NCBI GenBank assembly: GCA_963920635.1
Contig: OY987305.1
Span: forward strand, 19,430,876-19,494,875
Origin: Pseudeuparius sepicola
Taxonomy: Eukaryota > Arthropoda > Insecta > Coleoptera > Anthribidae
Direction: 5' to 3'
DNA: 64,000 nucleotides
Shown here: positions 12,157 through 22,922 of the stretch, one piece after another
Layout: each line of letters begins with the position of its first letter
Position numbering within the stretch: the stretch's first letter is position 1
Translations under genes and position numbers: made by a program
The notes under the pieces: model-generated
Databases searched by the model: none
The model's input: the letters and a program-made list of their open reading frames with translations, nothing else
Told to the model about the DNA's origin: nothing

Positions 12157-13039
12157 AGAACTCGAAAATTTGTTGTTATTTATACCTTTTGTCAACTCAA
12201 TCCGTGGATGCACTGTATATAACAAACAAGCAAAAAAATTTTTGTTTATAAAATTTTTATTTCAAATATTTTTTTTGTTTTTGTTATTTTTGTGAGAAAT
12301 ATATTTTTTTTGTGATATTGCCTTACTGAAGTTCTATTGTTCTAGTAGGTACCTAAAACCGCCTAAAGGAGTACATACCCAGGTATGCCCCCCCTTCGCA
12401 AATGGATATGACCTCGCCTGAATGAGACACGTTATAAACATCAGGAAAAACTTATCGCATTTTAACATTCTGATAAGATTCGCGTCTCAGGGAACCATCG
12501 AATTCCAGAGCTTACCGACGACCATAATTTCAGTCATAAACACGGATAAAATGTAAAATATCTAATGTCAGTCTCTGCATCAGAAGCCAGAGTAAAATAA
12601 TAAATTCTCCCACATGGTCAAAACAAATAAACATGACAAGTACCTATACCTAGTCATAATTCATGCAAGTTTAACCATAAGCACGCACGAGTTTATAAAC
12701 TTTGGGATATTAAGTATAAGGTCTTTAAAAACACAATTTAAATTGCTGTTGGAATTTCAACTTCTATGAACAGAGACAACGTTTCGAACATCCACATTTG
12801 TTTTTTAATCTAGCAGTAAAATTTTAATAATTGCTTCTTTTCATTGTTACTTGTATTCAAAGTAGTTAGTACACGCCTCTTCCCAAATCCGAAGCTGGAA
12901 TCAAAATAACTGCTTATTTTTCATTGTTGTGCCGAATTACTTTTCCAAATATCCACATTCTGTACAACTTTTGAGGAAACCGGTGACGATATGCCAGGTA
13001 ATGATAAATAGGCCAGAATATTTTACTTAGGCGAATAAT
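12157..13039. other. Anonymous AT-rich sequence
   Basis: Nothing is recognised beyond homopolymer runs. Confidence 0.5.
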
Positions 13040-13231
13040 ATTACTACGGTTTTCTAGGGTTTTCCGTAGTACTTGAGCGAATGCTATCCTAGTTATATTG
13101 GGAAAAGTCGGCCCTAGCCGCAAATGGCAATACTAAGACAAAATAATAGTAATTGACCCCCACCCCCGCACAAGCATTCAATTGCTTCTGGGGTACTCCT
13201 AGTATTGTGAGGGTGAGAATTATTATTATTC
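13040..13231 (+). mobile_element. SINE copy 2 with (ATT)n tail
   Basis: This is a longer 5'-truncated copy. It runs from the TACGGTTTTCTAGGG block through AGTCGGCCCTAGCCGCAAAT and the CCCCACCCCCGCACAAGC stretch to TGTGAGGGTGAGAATTATT. It lacks the TTTGGAG part of the consensus near its end, which is a small deletion. Confidence 0.75.
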
Positions 13232-15055
13232 AATACACTCCTATAATTATTTTATTATTTTGTAAAATTTTCTTGTGGATTTTCGGAACTTATTCTATTC
13301 AAAACTTTAGAATTAAGATGCATTATCGTCAACTGCTGGACGTAAACACTGAGCAATTAACACTAGGTTATATTAAAAAACTCTTAATCTGCCTTGAGTT
13401 GAAATAGAGCAGATACAAATAATTAGTCAATTTTCCTTAAGCAATAACACATAATCTATGCAATTCAAATTATTGATTTAAAATGCATATTATGGAAATA
13501 GCAACAAGTGAATCTTCAAAAACAATAATTAATTATCTGTATTCATGTAAAATATTTTATTTGTTTGTGCTCAAATGTAGACGAAACAATAATAGATCGT
13601 ATGGGTGTGGAGCACTAGCACAAAACAAAGCACATCTTAAAAAATTATAAAAAATTCCGGGATCATCTAGTAATGCACAAGTTACCTTGAACTGTACAAT
13701 AATTACAGGTCCACAGTGACACAAATAGACTATCCCATGCAGAACTGATGTTCACATTAATATGTTCGCGTAGCACGGCAGGCACAGCCAATCACAATCA
13801 AAGAATTCGAATTTCGTTGCACCATTTCGAGCGGTTAGACTGCGCGACGTTACAGTCAACGCCTAGCTCCAATAACTGAATAAAATTAACAGCCGTCACG
13901 AAGCAACGCAGATCTAGGATCTACTTAACAAACAAGCGCAATGTTTTCCAACAATTTACATAAATTTAACTGAATTTGATTTGTTTTTAAACCTTTAAAT
14001 AGCTCGGGGTTATGAACAATAACATCTATTTTTAAGTAAACCTTTCTTTAGAATATAGTCAACGAAAACCACTAGCACATAAATACGTAAAAATATTAAA
14101 TAATTTTGTAGGCAGTGTGTCTGATACGTTGTTTAAACCCAGTAAATCGCGCAAAGTAGAAATATTTACATTCTTCACAACCCGTACACTGCGGTTCCAT
14201 ATGAAACCAGTTCTTCAGGTATATACCAGTTGTCTGAGAATAATGCAAAAACTTAAAGAACAATTTTTCTCGACCTGAGTTAAAGGAATTTTTAATGTTT
14301 TGTAAATATAAAACCTTTTGATTTGTTTAGAAAAGCTAGTGCAATAATAAGAAAAAAATATATGTTAGTGTTTCGGTTGTTATATTATCTTCCTGTACTT
14401 TAGTAGTACACGCACACGCCTCTTTAATCGACGAAAGTGCAAAACGACCACCATATTTTCTTTTTTAAATGGCATTTTTCTGTCAATGATCTATAAGCGC
14501 CACTCTTTCTGTCAATTATCTCACTATAAGAAAGAGTTATGAATAGGTACCAAAATTCCTGCCATTTTCTTGACATTAATTCATAAAAAAATCGCTGCCA
14601 ATGCAATTATCACTACTTCCATATCCCTTTTTCAAATTCATTATATTTTCGATATTCCGCACAAATCCTAAAACAATAAGATAGAAACCGATATATCCAC
14701 ACTTTTTTGATTTTCGTCCCCCTGTAATCATTCACTTTGTTTCGAGAAAATAATAGAAAAATTGAATTTCTTTGAATTCCCTGACCCAAAAAACATATCA
14801 CTCTCGAACAACTTCATTCCATTGCACCACCTCTCAGCCACCTCTCAACCACTTATTTTTTATAATACTATTTTCTTTCGCTAAGAGCTACTGTATGGCG
14901 AAAAACTAAATAATTTATATTTTCATCACCATTTTCATCTCTTCATCTCTAGGGCGATTCGCAATCCGAAATCCGAACCGTCCTATTGTAGGCAAGATTA
15001 CGTATACAACCACAGATCTATATATAGCGAAGCTCTATGTATAGGTATGTAGCTA
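13232..15055. other. Anonymous sequence with one repeat family member
   Basis: 14585-14810 resembles 19730-19905 in direct orientation, and about 38900-39035 inverted. Shared pieces include GCTGCCAATTGAATC-like text and CACTTTGTTTCG followed by GAAAATAAT. The class is unknown and the copies are well diverged. Otherwise nothing was found. Confidence 0.35.
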
Positions 15056-16818
15056 TACAGGGTGATTCAGCCATGATGTAAAAAATTGAAGCGCAGGTGA
15101 AAAAGAGGCTTATTACTATTCTCAAATTAAAAAAAAATTATAAAGTCAACAAAAAAGTGCATTAAAACCCCTACTTAACGGTGCTTTTCTAGTCAGGTGG
15201 TAAGCTCGCTAGTCAAGGCTGGTGAGCAGTTGCCAGTTGCATAACATATAGTAAATGTAGGAAGTTATTTTTTTTACGTTTTCGCAGAAATCTCAAAAAA
15301 TGTCGAAATATTGAGAAAAACCTAGAAGATAGCACAAAACGTACCTACCCTACAAACGCACTACCTGTCAGTACTGTTTAGAAGAGTTCTTCAAATATGC
15401 CACCAACAACTTGACTACCCACACGATTTTTTGAGGGGGTGTCAACCCCGCTCAGGGGGTTGATGACATTAAGGGTATTAAATTTTAATTACTACTCCAT
15501 TTAGTGAGTTTTGGACGAACTAGTGTCGTAGTTAAAATTAAAAGTACTTAAAATGAAAGGTAATACGTTTTTATTTTCGCACCCTGTATCTTCCAAACGG
15601 ATCGATAAAATTTGAAAAATAAAAGTTGGAGGTATTGAGAATTGAGATCTCTTTCCGACGATGTATCACTCGATCCCCCTCCACATTTGAAATTTTTGGG
15701 AGGGTGTCATCCCCGCTTAGGGGGTCGATGTTAGGGGTGTTACATTTAAACTGAAATAAGTCCCCCTCTCAAACAAAATCGACGGGTTTTTGCGTTTTTG
15801 CGGAAAATTATTTTCCTGGGAATTATTGGCTGTTTCGTGTTCGTGTTGGCCCACCCTGTATTTATTTATACTTAAAGTGAATGTATCTAAGGTCGAAAGT
15901 TATCGTGGGGGCACACATGCAGGCACAGACCGATTTTTATGCTGAAACTTTTTCGACGTTTTAGAATATTTTAAATTGATTTAGCGAATAAAAATTTGTT
16001 GAAACTGGCATCAAAAAAACTACCACAAAAGTTTCACTACAATATGCCAAATCTATTTCTGAAGAAAACATACAAAGGTACTTCAATTTACTCCTACGGA
16101 CGGGCTGTAACTTTTGCAATGAGCAAATTATATTTACACCCGCCCTGAACATATCTAACTTTAACTTTTAAATATTTTACTTAATACTAGTTATTTTAAG
16201 ACGGTCACAACGAACAAGTAAAAAACTAAATTAGTTCATAAGAAATGCCCATACTTATAGTAAAATGTACCTCGGTACCTACTTCTTTAAATTTAAATAT
16301 ATAGTATTTAGGGGAAACTTAGCAAATAATTATTTTTTAAGGTTGTAGATAAATTGTCCGATAAAATCCACCAACGATATCGACGCCACTGCATTTATTT
16401 ATTTTGTAGTAAGTTGCGTTACATTTTAGTTAACACGAAAACGACAATACCTATCAGTATTCTATAAACTACCTCTACAAGCAACATTAAAATAAATATA
16501 TTAAGAAATTTTAAAATCAAATTTTAACATGGAATATCATTTATTACAACATCAATATTTTATATTGGTCATATTTTGATTTCCAGCATCCCAAGTCTCT
16601 ATTTTCCCGTTAGTCGTCCTTTGTAGGTTAGAAAAATGTACTGGCCTGGCAGACAATATTGTGGGCTTTTGAATTTTACAGCAGAATTTTGATTGTTATT
16701 TAAATTTTTTCCTTCAGTATGCATTATACCTCCCTCATATTTTTAATCGAAAAAAGAAAAGTTCCTTTATTTTGAGAAACACGAAATCACCCTATACACA
16801 TTTCCGAATCACCCTGTA
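15056..16818. repeat. Decayed inverted-repeat element pieces
   Basis: The left edge ACAGGGTGATTCAG (about 15057) and right edge CGAATCACCCTGT (about 16805) are inverted. Inner CACCCTGTAT motifs lie at about 15580 and 15852. Two related blocks, CCCCGCTCAGGGGGTTGATG (15448) and CCCCGCTTAGGGGGTCGATG (15710), are direct repeats. The structure is too eroded to set true boundaries. Confidence 0.35.
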
Positions 16819-17467
16819 TTTAAAGTCCCAACTATTGAAATAATACCATTTATGTATTTATTTATTCAGTGATAACTCGACATGTAGCTGCAATAGCTTG
16901 AAAATGTTATTTTTCATGCTCCGCGACATTACATTGATGATAGCTTTCAGACTCAGACTGATCGGTTTTATCGGTTTATTTATACTACTTATATCAAATA
17001 AATCACTTTATTTGCACGACTGTGGAAACGAAACAAAATGGGAAAATTGGCCTTTATAAAGTTAAAAATAGAAGTAACAATGAACTGAGAATATTCTTTT
17101 ATCGTTTTAAAATCCAGAGCATACTCACATTCAATCACAGCCAAATGTGAAAAGCATCTTTTATTCTAACCTATTTCAACTTATTTAGATCTTCTCTATC
17201 CTATTTGCACTTTTCTTTAATCAACATTTTAGTACTAAAGATACAACTTTTTACTCCCAAATACAGTAAAGGAATTAGGTATTGCAGCTAAAATGAGGTC
17301 CACTATGCAAGCAACCCAAAAACAGCTACACTGCTTTTCTGAGAAAAGCAGTGTAATATTATAAATAACCCTAGGCCCAGGGGCGTAGATAAGAGGGAGG
17401 GGGTTTAGGGGGCTCAACCCCCCCTCCCCCCCCCCAATTGAAGAAAAAATAGAGGACAAAATATGTA
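16819..17467. other. Anonymous sequence ending in a poly-C patch
   Basis: There is no gene. 17398-17436 is a G- and C-rich low-complexity tract. Confidence 0.4.
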
Positions 17468-18625
17468 ATGATATTTCATCCTATCCTATCCAGTGCAGGG
17501 GGTGGCTGCCTTAAATCAGGCCCGGCACGTAGGCCACAGTGGGCCCGTTGTGCCCCCAAGGCCAGCGTCACACGGCGGCCAGCAAGCCGGCCCTCTTAAT
17601 GAAGGCCCGCAGCTCACCCACCCCGACACCACACACATCCTCTGCGCTCAGCTTGGCTGAGCCGAAGGACTCGAATTTCACCCTGTCAAGTGCAGGGCAT
17701 TCAGTGACCAAGTGGTGCGGGGTCTCCTCATCCTCCAGACACCATCTGCACTCAGACTCCCCTCCCACCCCTATAAGGTGCAGGTGGCGAGCCAGGCAGC
17801 AGTGCCCAGTGAGGACTCTCACCACTCCCCTCAGCTTTGTCCTAGGCAGACGCAGCAGCTCCCTAGACAGGACGGACGACGGCCCACGGATCATGAGTAT
17901 AGCCTGCCTCATCCCCGGAGCCCTGCGCCACTCCTCGACGAACCTGCCATGCAGCCATTCGTCCAGAGCTCCAATTGCGACCCGTGGTGCAATCCCCAAT
18001 ATTGGTTCTGGCTCAACCGGTCTACTCATGGATCCCTCTCTAGCCAGTAGGTCCGTAGTCTCATTCCCCGCTATGCCCGCGTGACCGGGCACCCACGATA
18101 GAACGACCCTGTTTCCTTCGGCTACCAATCTGAGCAAAATCGTTCTACAGTCCTGCACCAATGGGGACCAAGTACGGTTAGCTCTCAGTGCGAGTAACGC
18201 CGCTTTGCTGTCAGAGCAGAAGGTCAGCCTCCGGCCCCTGATTCTGAGCCTGAGCGGTTCCTCTGCTCTCATCATGATGGCGAACACCTCCGCCTGAAAC
18301 ACGGTGGTGTGCTCCCCGAGGGAGGTGGTCAGCCTCCTGGTCAGTCCCTGACAAAAGGCCCCGGCCCCCGTACCATTCCCCATTTTGGATCCGTCTGTAT
18401 ACCAGACGAGCCCGCCTTGGGCGTCACTATTCCCTTCGGCCCACTCCTCCCTGTCTGGAAAGACAAAGTGAAGTCGGCCGTGGAAGCCGATGGAAGGAGT
18501 CTGCACATCCCTTCTCATTTCCAGGATGGGCACCTCCTCCCTCAGCTCTGACCACAGCTGCCGGTGCCCGTGGACCGAGCCACCGGCGACCCAAAGGTTG
18601 AGACCCTCTAATATGATATTTCATT
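17468..18625 (-). mobile_element. 5'-truncated LINE copy with 12-bp target duplication
   Basis: ATGATATTTCAT occurs at 17468-17479 and again at 18614-18625, exactly bounding the insertion. On the minus strand the copy starts inside its ORF near 18612 and ends with a short 3' UTR and two to three GGATA-like units (about 17480-17494). A pentamer tail instead of poly-A is a useful family marker. GC content is far above the surroundings, which fits a recent arrival. Confidence 0.85.
17568..18611 (-). CDS. Partial LINE pol ORF: RNase H domain and C-terminus
   Basis: This is the C-terminal part of a non-LTR retrotransposon polyprotein. The frame is open from the truncation point (about GLNLWVAGGSVHGH) to a stop at 17568-17570. 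The first ATG is at 18533, giving 321 residues. RNase H signature residues, numbered from that Met, are D47 (YTDGSK), E82 (FQAEVFAI), D108 (CSDSKAA), H151 (WVPGHAGIAGNE) and D161. RNase H degrades the RNA strand of the RNA-DNA hybrid during target-primed reverse transcription. A Cys/His cluster (ECRWCLEDEETPHHLVTEC) follows. The layout fits the I/R1/Jockey-related LINEs of insects. The reverse transcriptase and endonuclease are missing, so the copy cannot move itself. The surviving ORF has no internal stop. Confidence 0.85.
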   Translation of the reverse strand, partial: LEGLNLWVAGGSVHGHRQLWSELREEVPILEMRRDVQTPSIGFHGRLHFVFPDREEWAEGNSDAQGGLVWYTDGSKMGNGTGAGAFCQGLTRRLTTSLGEHTTVFQAEVFAIMMRAEEPLRLRIRGRRLTFCSDSKAALLALRANRTWSPLVQDCRTILLRLVAEGNRVVLSWVPGHAGIAGNETTDLLAREGSMSRPVEPEPILGIAPRVAIGALDEWLHGRFVEEWRRAPGMRQAILMIRGPSSVLSRELLRLPRTKLRGVVRVLTGHCCLARHLHLIGVGGESECRWCLEDEETPHHLVTECPALDRVKFESFGSAKLSAEDVCGVGVGELRAFIKRAGLLAAV

Positions 18626-19907
18626 TTGTAACTTCCTACGCCTCTGTAGGAACACCGGGGCTAGTTGGCTACAGGGGCACAACGCGTCTACTACAAAATG
18701 TACTTTGGTGTTTTGACCTAGATGGCGTATATGCCTTTCTCTCGGTCGGTGTCATAGTACGAAAACGTATGAAAACTCTACTGTCGTTTGTTTAAATAGT
18801 ATTTGTGGTTTTGTGTTCATACACACGGTAAGTACATTATTTTGACTTTCATCAAAATACATGCCTACTGTGCCAATTTACCGCATCCATTGTGCCCAGT
18901 TGCCCCCATAACGGGGTTGGCACATATGCCTATACATTGAAAAAAAATTGTAACTTGTTTAAATATAATAAACTGTTTGCAAAATTTGAAATAAGGGGCT
19001 GAGACACTATACGATTTTTCAAGTATGTCCTGTTAATATCGAAAAGTGTGCCAACTATCCCCGGACTCCCCTACTTTCTTGAATACTCGCTTTAAAAACC
19101 AATAATCTTAATCTTATGGGCCCACGCCGAAACAAATTTCTTTAGGTATATCTACATCTCTTGGTCAGAAAAACGAGTTTTATGCAAAATATAGATATAA
19201 CGTGGCCCTTTGAAAGGACATGATAATTTATAGGGTGTCCCAAACTTTTTATAGGCACATAAATTTTTACTTATCTCTGAGGCTAATGATTGTTGTTATT
19301 GATAATTACTATTGTTGTCAGTTATATAATTAATAATTATTATTGTTCTCAGTTAAAAATCAATAAAGAAAAAATACAATAACTTTGTTAACACTTTTGT
19401 CTTTTCGGTAAAAGAAAAAAGAGCTATCCTTATGTAATTACTGCACAAATCAGTTAACACAGAAAAAATTGTCATCAGTTGATTTAAGTAATAGGTACAT
19501 TTTTTTTACTCGTATTAGGTCACTTCGAATTTTCTTCATTAATTTAAAGTGTTTGTACTTGAAAAAAAGAATTCGCCTGCACTGCAATTTTTAAGCACAA
19601 AAATTAATTTGTAATTTTTAATTTGGACAAAGTCTAGCTCAAAAATCTCTAGCGTACCTAATTACTGTAGGGTACTTACCAATAACTACATATTATATTC
19701 AATGAGAAAATAATTAATAGAAGTAACTTATAAAAAGCTGCTGCCAATTGAATCGCTACTCCCTTTATTTAATAATAAATTCTAATATTGCACACAAAGC
19801 CGACAATATACCAACAATATACAACATTGCAATCATTCACATTTACTTTGTTTCGTGAAAATAATGTCAAAATTGAATTTGTTCACTCCAAAAACATAGA
19901 ACATGAC

Positions 19908-19910
<3 letters not shown>
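18626..19910. other. Anonymous AT-rich sequence
   Basis: A possible degraded element edge (AGGGTGTCCCAAACTTTTTA) lies at about 19232. 19730-19905 belongs to the diverged repeat also seen at 14585-14810. No gene is seen. Confidence 0.4.

Positions 19911-19938
<28 letters not shown>
19911..19938. repeat. (TAA)n microsatellite at the 5' edge of Dong-like copy 1
   Basis: About nine uninterrupted trinucleotide units. The Dong-like sequence begins directly after it. Confidence 0.9.
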
Positions 19939-22151
19939 CATCATCTCCAAAATTATTGGATTAAGAAGTTGTGGTGCACGCAGGAACAGATAACTACCTT
20001 AATTAATGAAGTCTTGCTTGATCCTCTGAAAATGCCATTGTTTCTTACACAGGGTGCAACCTACCTGTTACCAAAAGACCAGCGGAATACGGATAACCCT
20101 GCCAAGTACCGCCCAATAACCTACTTGCCTACGCTGTACAAGATAATCACATCTTGCCTTACGCAGCGAATATATGCTCACTGCGAGCGGAACAACATCA
20201 TTGCAATGCAGCAGAAGGGCTGCTCGAAGGGCGCAATGGGATGCAAAGAGCAACTCATCATAGACTCTGTCATCTGCAACCAGGCTCATTCCAAGCAACG
20301 AAACCTCCACATGGCTTATGTGGACTACAAAAAAGCATTTGATTCCGTACCTCACGACTAGCTCACAGGTATCTTAAAGCTGTATAAAATAGATCATCAT
20401 ACAGTTTCCTTTTTAGAACACGTTATGACAACCTGGCGCACTAAGATACAACTCAGAACCGCAGACAGTAACATCGAGACCGACACAATCAACATCCGAA
20501 GAGGGATTTTCCAAGGAGATTCACTCAGTCCACTGTGGTTCTGCATGGCGATGAACCCTCTATCACATCGGTTGAACTCTACAAAATATGGCTTCGCTAT
20601 CAAAAGCAACAACGCAGAAGCGATCAAGTTGAATCACCTATTATATATGGATGATTTAAAACTGATCGCAGCAACCAAAAACCAACTAACGCAAGTGCTT
20701 AAAATTGTAGAGGAGTTCTCCAGGGACATCGGAATGCTGTTTGGACTGGACAAGTGCCGCACCCTTAATATCATCCGGGGAAAGCTCGAACAAAGCGCAC
20801 ACGAGATGCAGGACGGCCAGGAGATCGAAGCAATGAGCAAGGGAGATACATACAAGTATCTCGGGATGAAACAAGCTCAAAGGATCGAACAATGAAGACT
20901 GATTTAACGAATGAATTCAACAAGAGAGTAAGACAAGTAGTGCGAACTGATCTTAACAGCAGGAATTTGTTTAAGGCCCTGAACACGTATGCGTGCTCTG
21001 TACTCAGCTATTCGTTCGGAATAGTGAATTGGACCAACACGGACATCAACAACCTGCAACGAAAAGTTAGGACACTACTGACAAAAGCTCATAAACATCA
21101 TCCCCGTAGCGCCGTAGAAAGAACAACTCTGCCACGTCAACTAGGAGGAAGAGGATTGGCAGATCTCAGCAAGCAATTGGACCAACAAATATTAAATCTG
21201 CGTAATTATTTCTACAGGCAGGCCAACAGCTCCACACTACATAGGGCTATATGCGGAGCAGACGTCTCAACACCGCTACGTCTGACGGAACACGAGCGTC
21301 AAAATCACCACCGAACTGACAACGATAAACTACAGAGGTGGTTGGGGAAGCCGCTGCACGGGAGGCATCCTAATGAGGTTAACCAGGAACATGTCGACAA
21401 GTTAGCGTCGAACTATTGGCTGACCTCGGGACGAATGTTCCCCGAGACGGAAGGCTTCCTACTGGCCATACAAGATCAGGTTATACCAACTCGCAACTAC
21501 CTAAAATTCATTGTAGGAGATGCATCGGTAGTGGATGACAGATGCAGATACGGGTGCCCAACTTCAGAAACAATCCAGCACATAACAGGAGGATGTCAGA
21601 TGTTCGCATCAACGGAATATAAGGAACGACACGATTCGGTTGCCAAGATCTTGCACCAGGAACTGGCGGAAAAGCTGCTGCTTGTGCAGGCAGAGAGGGT
21701 CCCATATTACAACTACACACCTGAGCCTGTTCTTGAGAACAGCAACTACAAGATGTACTGGGATCGTACAGTTCTGACAGATCAACGAGTTGCCCATAAC
21801 AGACCGGACCTTATAATAGTTGATAAAATTTCTAGGCAGACAACTCTGATTGATGTGGCCATCCCGAACAACAACAACCTGCGTGTGAAGCAAGTCGAGA
21901 AGATCGCGAAGTACAGAGATTTAGAAGAACGAATTAGAAGGCAATGGGAAATGGAGAACGTCCAGACGATTCCAATCATCATGTCAACAACTGGTATTAT
22001 ACCAAAAAGTTTGCTGAGAAACATCAAGGAGCTGGGTCTAACTGATAGTCTTTACAGGTCCATGCAGAAAGCGGTACTACTTGCGACAGCCCGAACCGTC
22101 AGGAAATTCATGGGGAATGCAGGATCATCCAACAACATCAATGTCACCTAA
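19939..22151 (+). pseudogene. Dong/R4-like ORF, broken by one stop and one frameshift
   Basis: This is homologous to residues 502-1239 of the intact copy. Two lesions are visible. A TGG-to-TAG change at about 20359-20361 sits just after the AFDSVPHD motif. A 7-nt deletion at about 20886 shifts the frame: the first frame ends at a TGA at 20893-20895, and the remaining 419-residue frame, starting at 20892, reopens to 22151. Catalytic motifs are still readable: YVDYKKAFDS, FQGDSLSPLW, YMDDL, the Cys/His knuckle CRYGC...H...C, and the endonuclease motif NRPD with a later D. High identity to the intact copy suggests recent death. The protein would have copied its RNA at a nicked target. Confidence 0.9.
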
Positions 22152-22268
22152 GGCCCGATAACATGGCAAGGGTCTCGTCCGAGCCAGATCCTTTTGGTAT
22201 CCGGGATACCCGGGATCTGAGTGAATATTCCCCGTAGAGGGAGTGCGAATGCCTTTTGGCTAAGTCGC
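19939..22268 (+). mobile_element. Dong/R4-like retrotransposon copy 1, 5'-truncated
   Basis: The copy starts at the codon matching residue 502 of the intact element at 44478-48197 and runs through the RT, Cys/His and endonuclease domains to the 3' UTR, ending GGCTAAGTCGCGATAATAAT. It is flanked on both sides by (TAA)n. The 3' UTR (22152-22268) is colinear with that of the other copies. Confidence 0.92.
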
Positions 22269-22294
22269 GATAATAATAATAATAATAATAATAA
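22269..22294. repeat. (TAA)n between Dong-like copies 1 and 2
   Basis: About eight units separate the 3' end of copy 1 from the truncated 5' edge of copy 2. Confidence 0.9.
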
Positions 22295-22482
22295 GAAGAA
22301 AGCGGTACTACTTGCGACAGCCCGAACCGTCAGGAAATTCATGGGAAGTGCATCAATGTCACCTAAGGCCCGATAACATGGCAAGGGTCTCGTCCGAGCC
22401 AAATCCTTATGGTATCCGGGATACCCGGGATCTGAGTGAATGTTCCCCAGAGAGGGAGTGCGAATGCCTTTTGGCTAAGTCG

Positions 22483-22484
<2 letters not shown>
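22295..22484 (+). mobile_element. Dong/R4-like copy 2, only the last 190 bp
   Basis: It begins inside the last coding segment (GAAAGCGGTACTACTTGCGA) and ends GGCTAAGTCGAT before a TAA array. It carries a deletion of about 16-20 bp relative to copy 1 between ATTCATGGG and ATCAATGTCACC. Same orientation as copy 1. Confidence 0.9.

Positions 22485-22515
<31 letters not shown>
22484..22515. repeat. (TAA)n shared by Dong-like copy 2 and a SINE tail
   Basis: About ten units. Read from the left it is the Dong-like 3' tail. Read on the minus strand it is the SINE (ATT)n tail. The two elements are therefore tail to tail. Confidence 0.9.
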
Positions 22516-22516
<1 letters not shown>

Positions 22517-22922
22517 TCTCACCCTCACAATACTCCAAACTAGGAATACCCCAGAAGCAACCACATGCTTGTGCGGGGGAGGGGGGCAATTACCATTATT
22601 TTGTCTTCGTTGCCATTTGCGGCTAGGGCCGACTTTTTTCCCGATATAACTAGGATAGCATTCGCCCAAGTACTACGGAAAACCCTAGAAAACCGTAGTA
22701 ATCCCAGTGAGTGTAGGACAATTAGTAAATCACACGGATAAAGTCTATTTAGGAGCAATACTGTGAACCCCCATTTGTCCAGCGCTCTTGGCCATAGCGG
22801 TGTTTTCCTTTAAAGACATGTGTATGCGCCTGCCTCGACATCGGTTCGAACCAAGGTCGATCGAAGGCAGAAAAATATGCAGTCTAAGAAGTCAGCGCCG
22901 GTAGGAGCGACGCCACCGCGGC
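22514..22922 (-). mobile_element. SINE copy 3, the longest, with tRNA-like head
   Basis: Reading the minus strand, the body ends in the family signature (CTTCTGGGGTATTCC, GTTTGGAGTATTGTGAGG) and the ATT tail. The body matches 33618-33950 to at least 22826. Further 5', a box B-like GGTTCGAACC lies at 22843-22852 and a box A-like TGGCGTCGCTCC at 22903-22914. These are spaced as expected of an internal RNA polymerase III promoter from a tRNA-derived SINE. The body match is firm. The tRNA-like head is inference from two short motifs. Confidence 0.65.

Noticed and set aside
17539..18084. 181-residue plus-strand ORF
   Set aside because: Antisense shadow of the GC-rich RNase H ORF on the minus strand.
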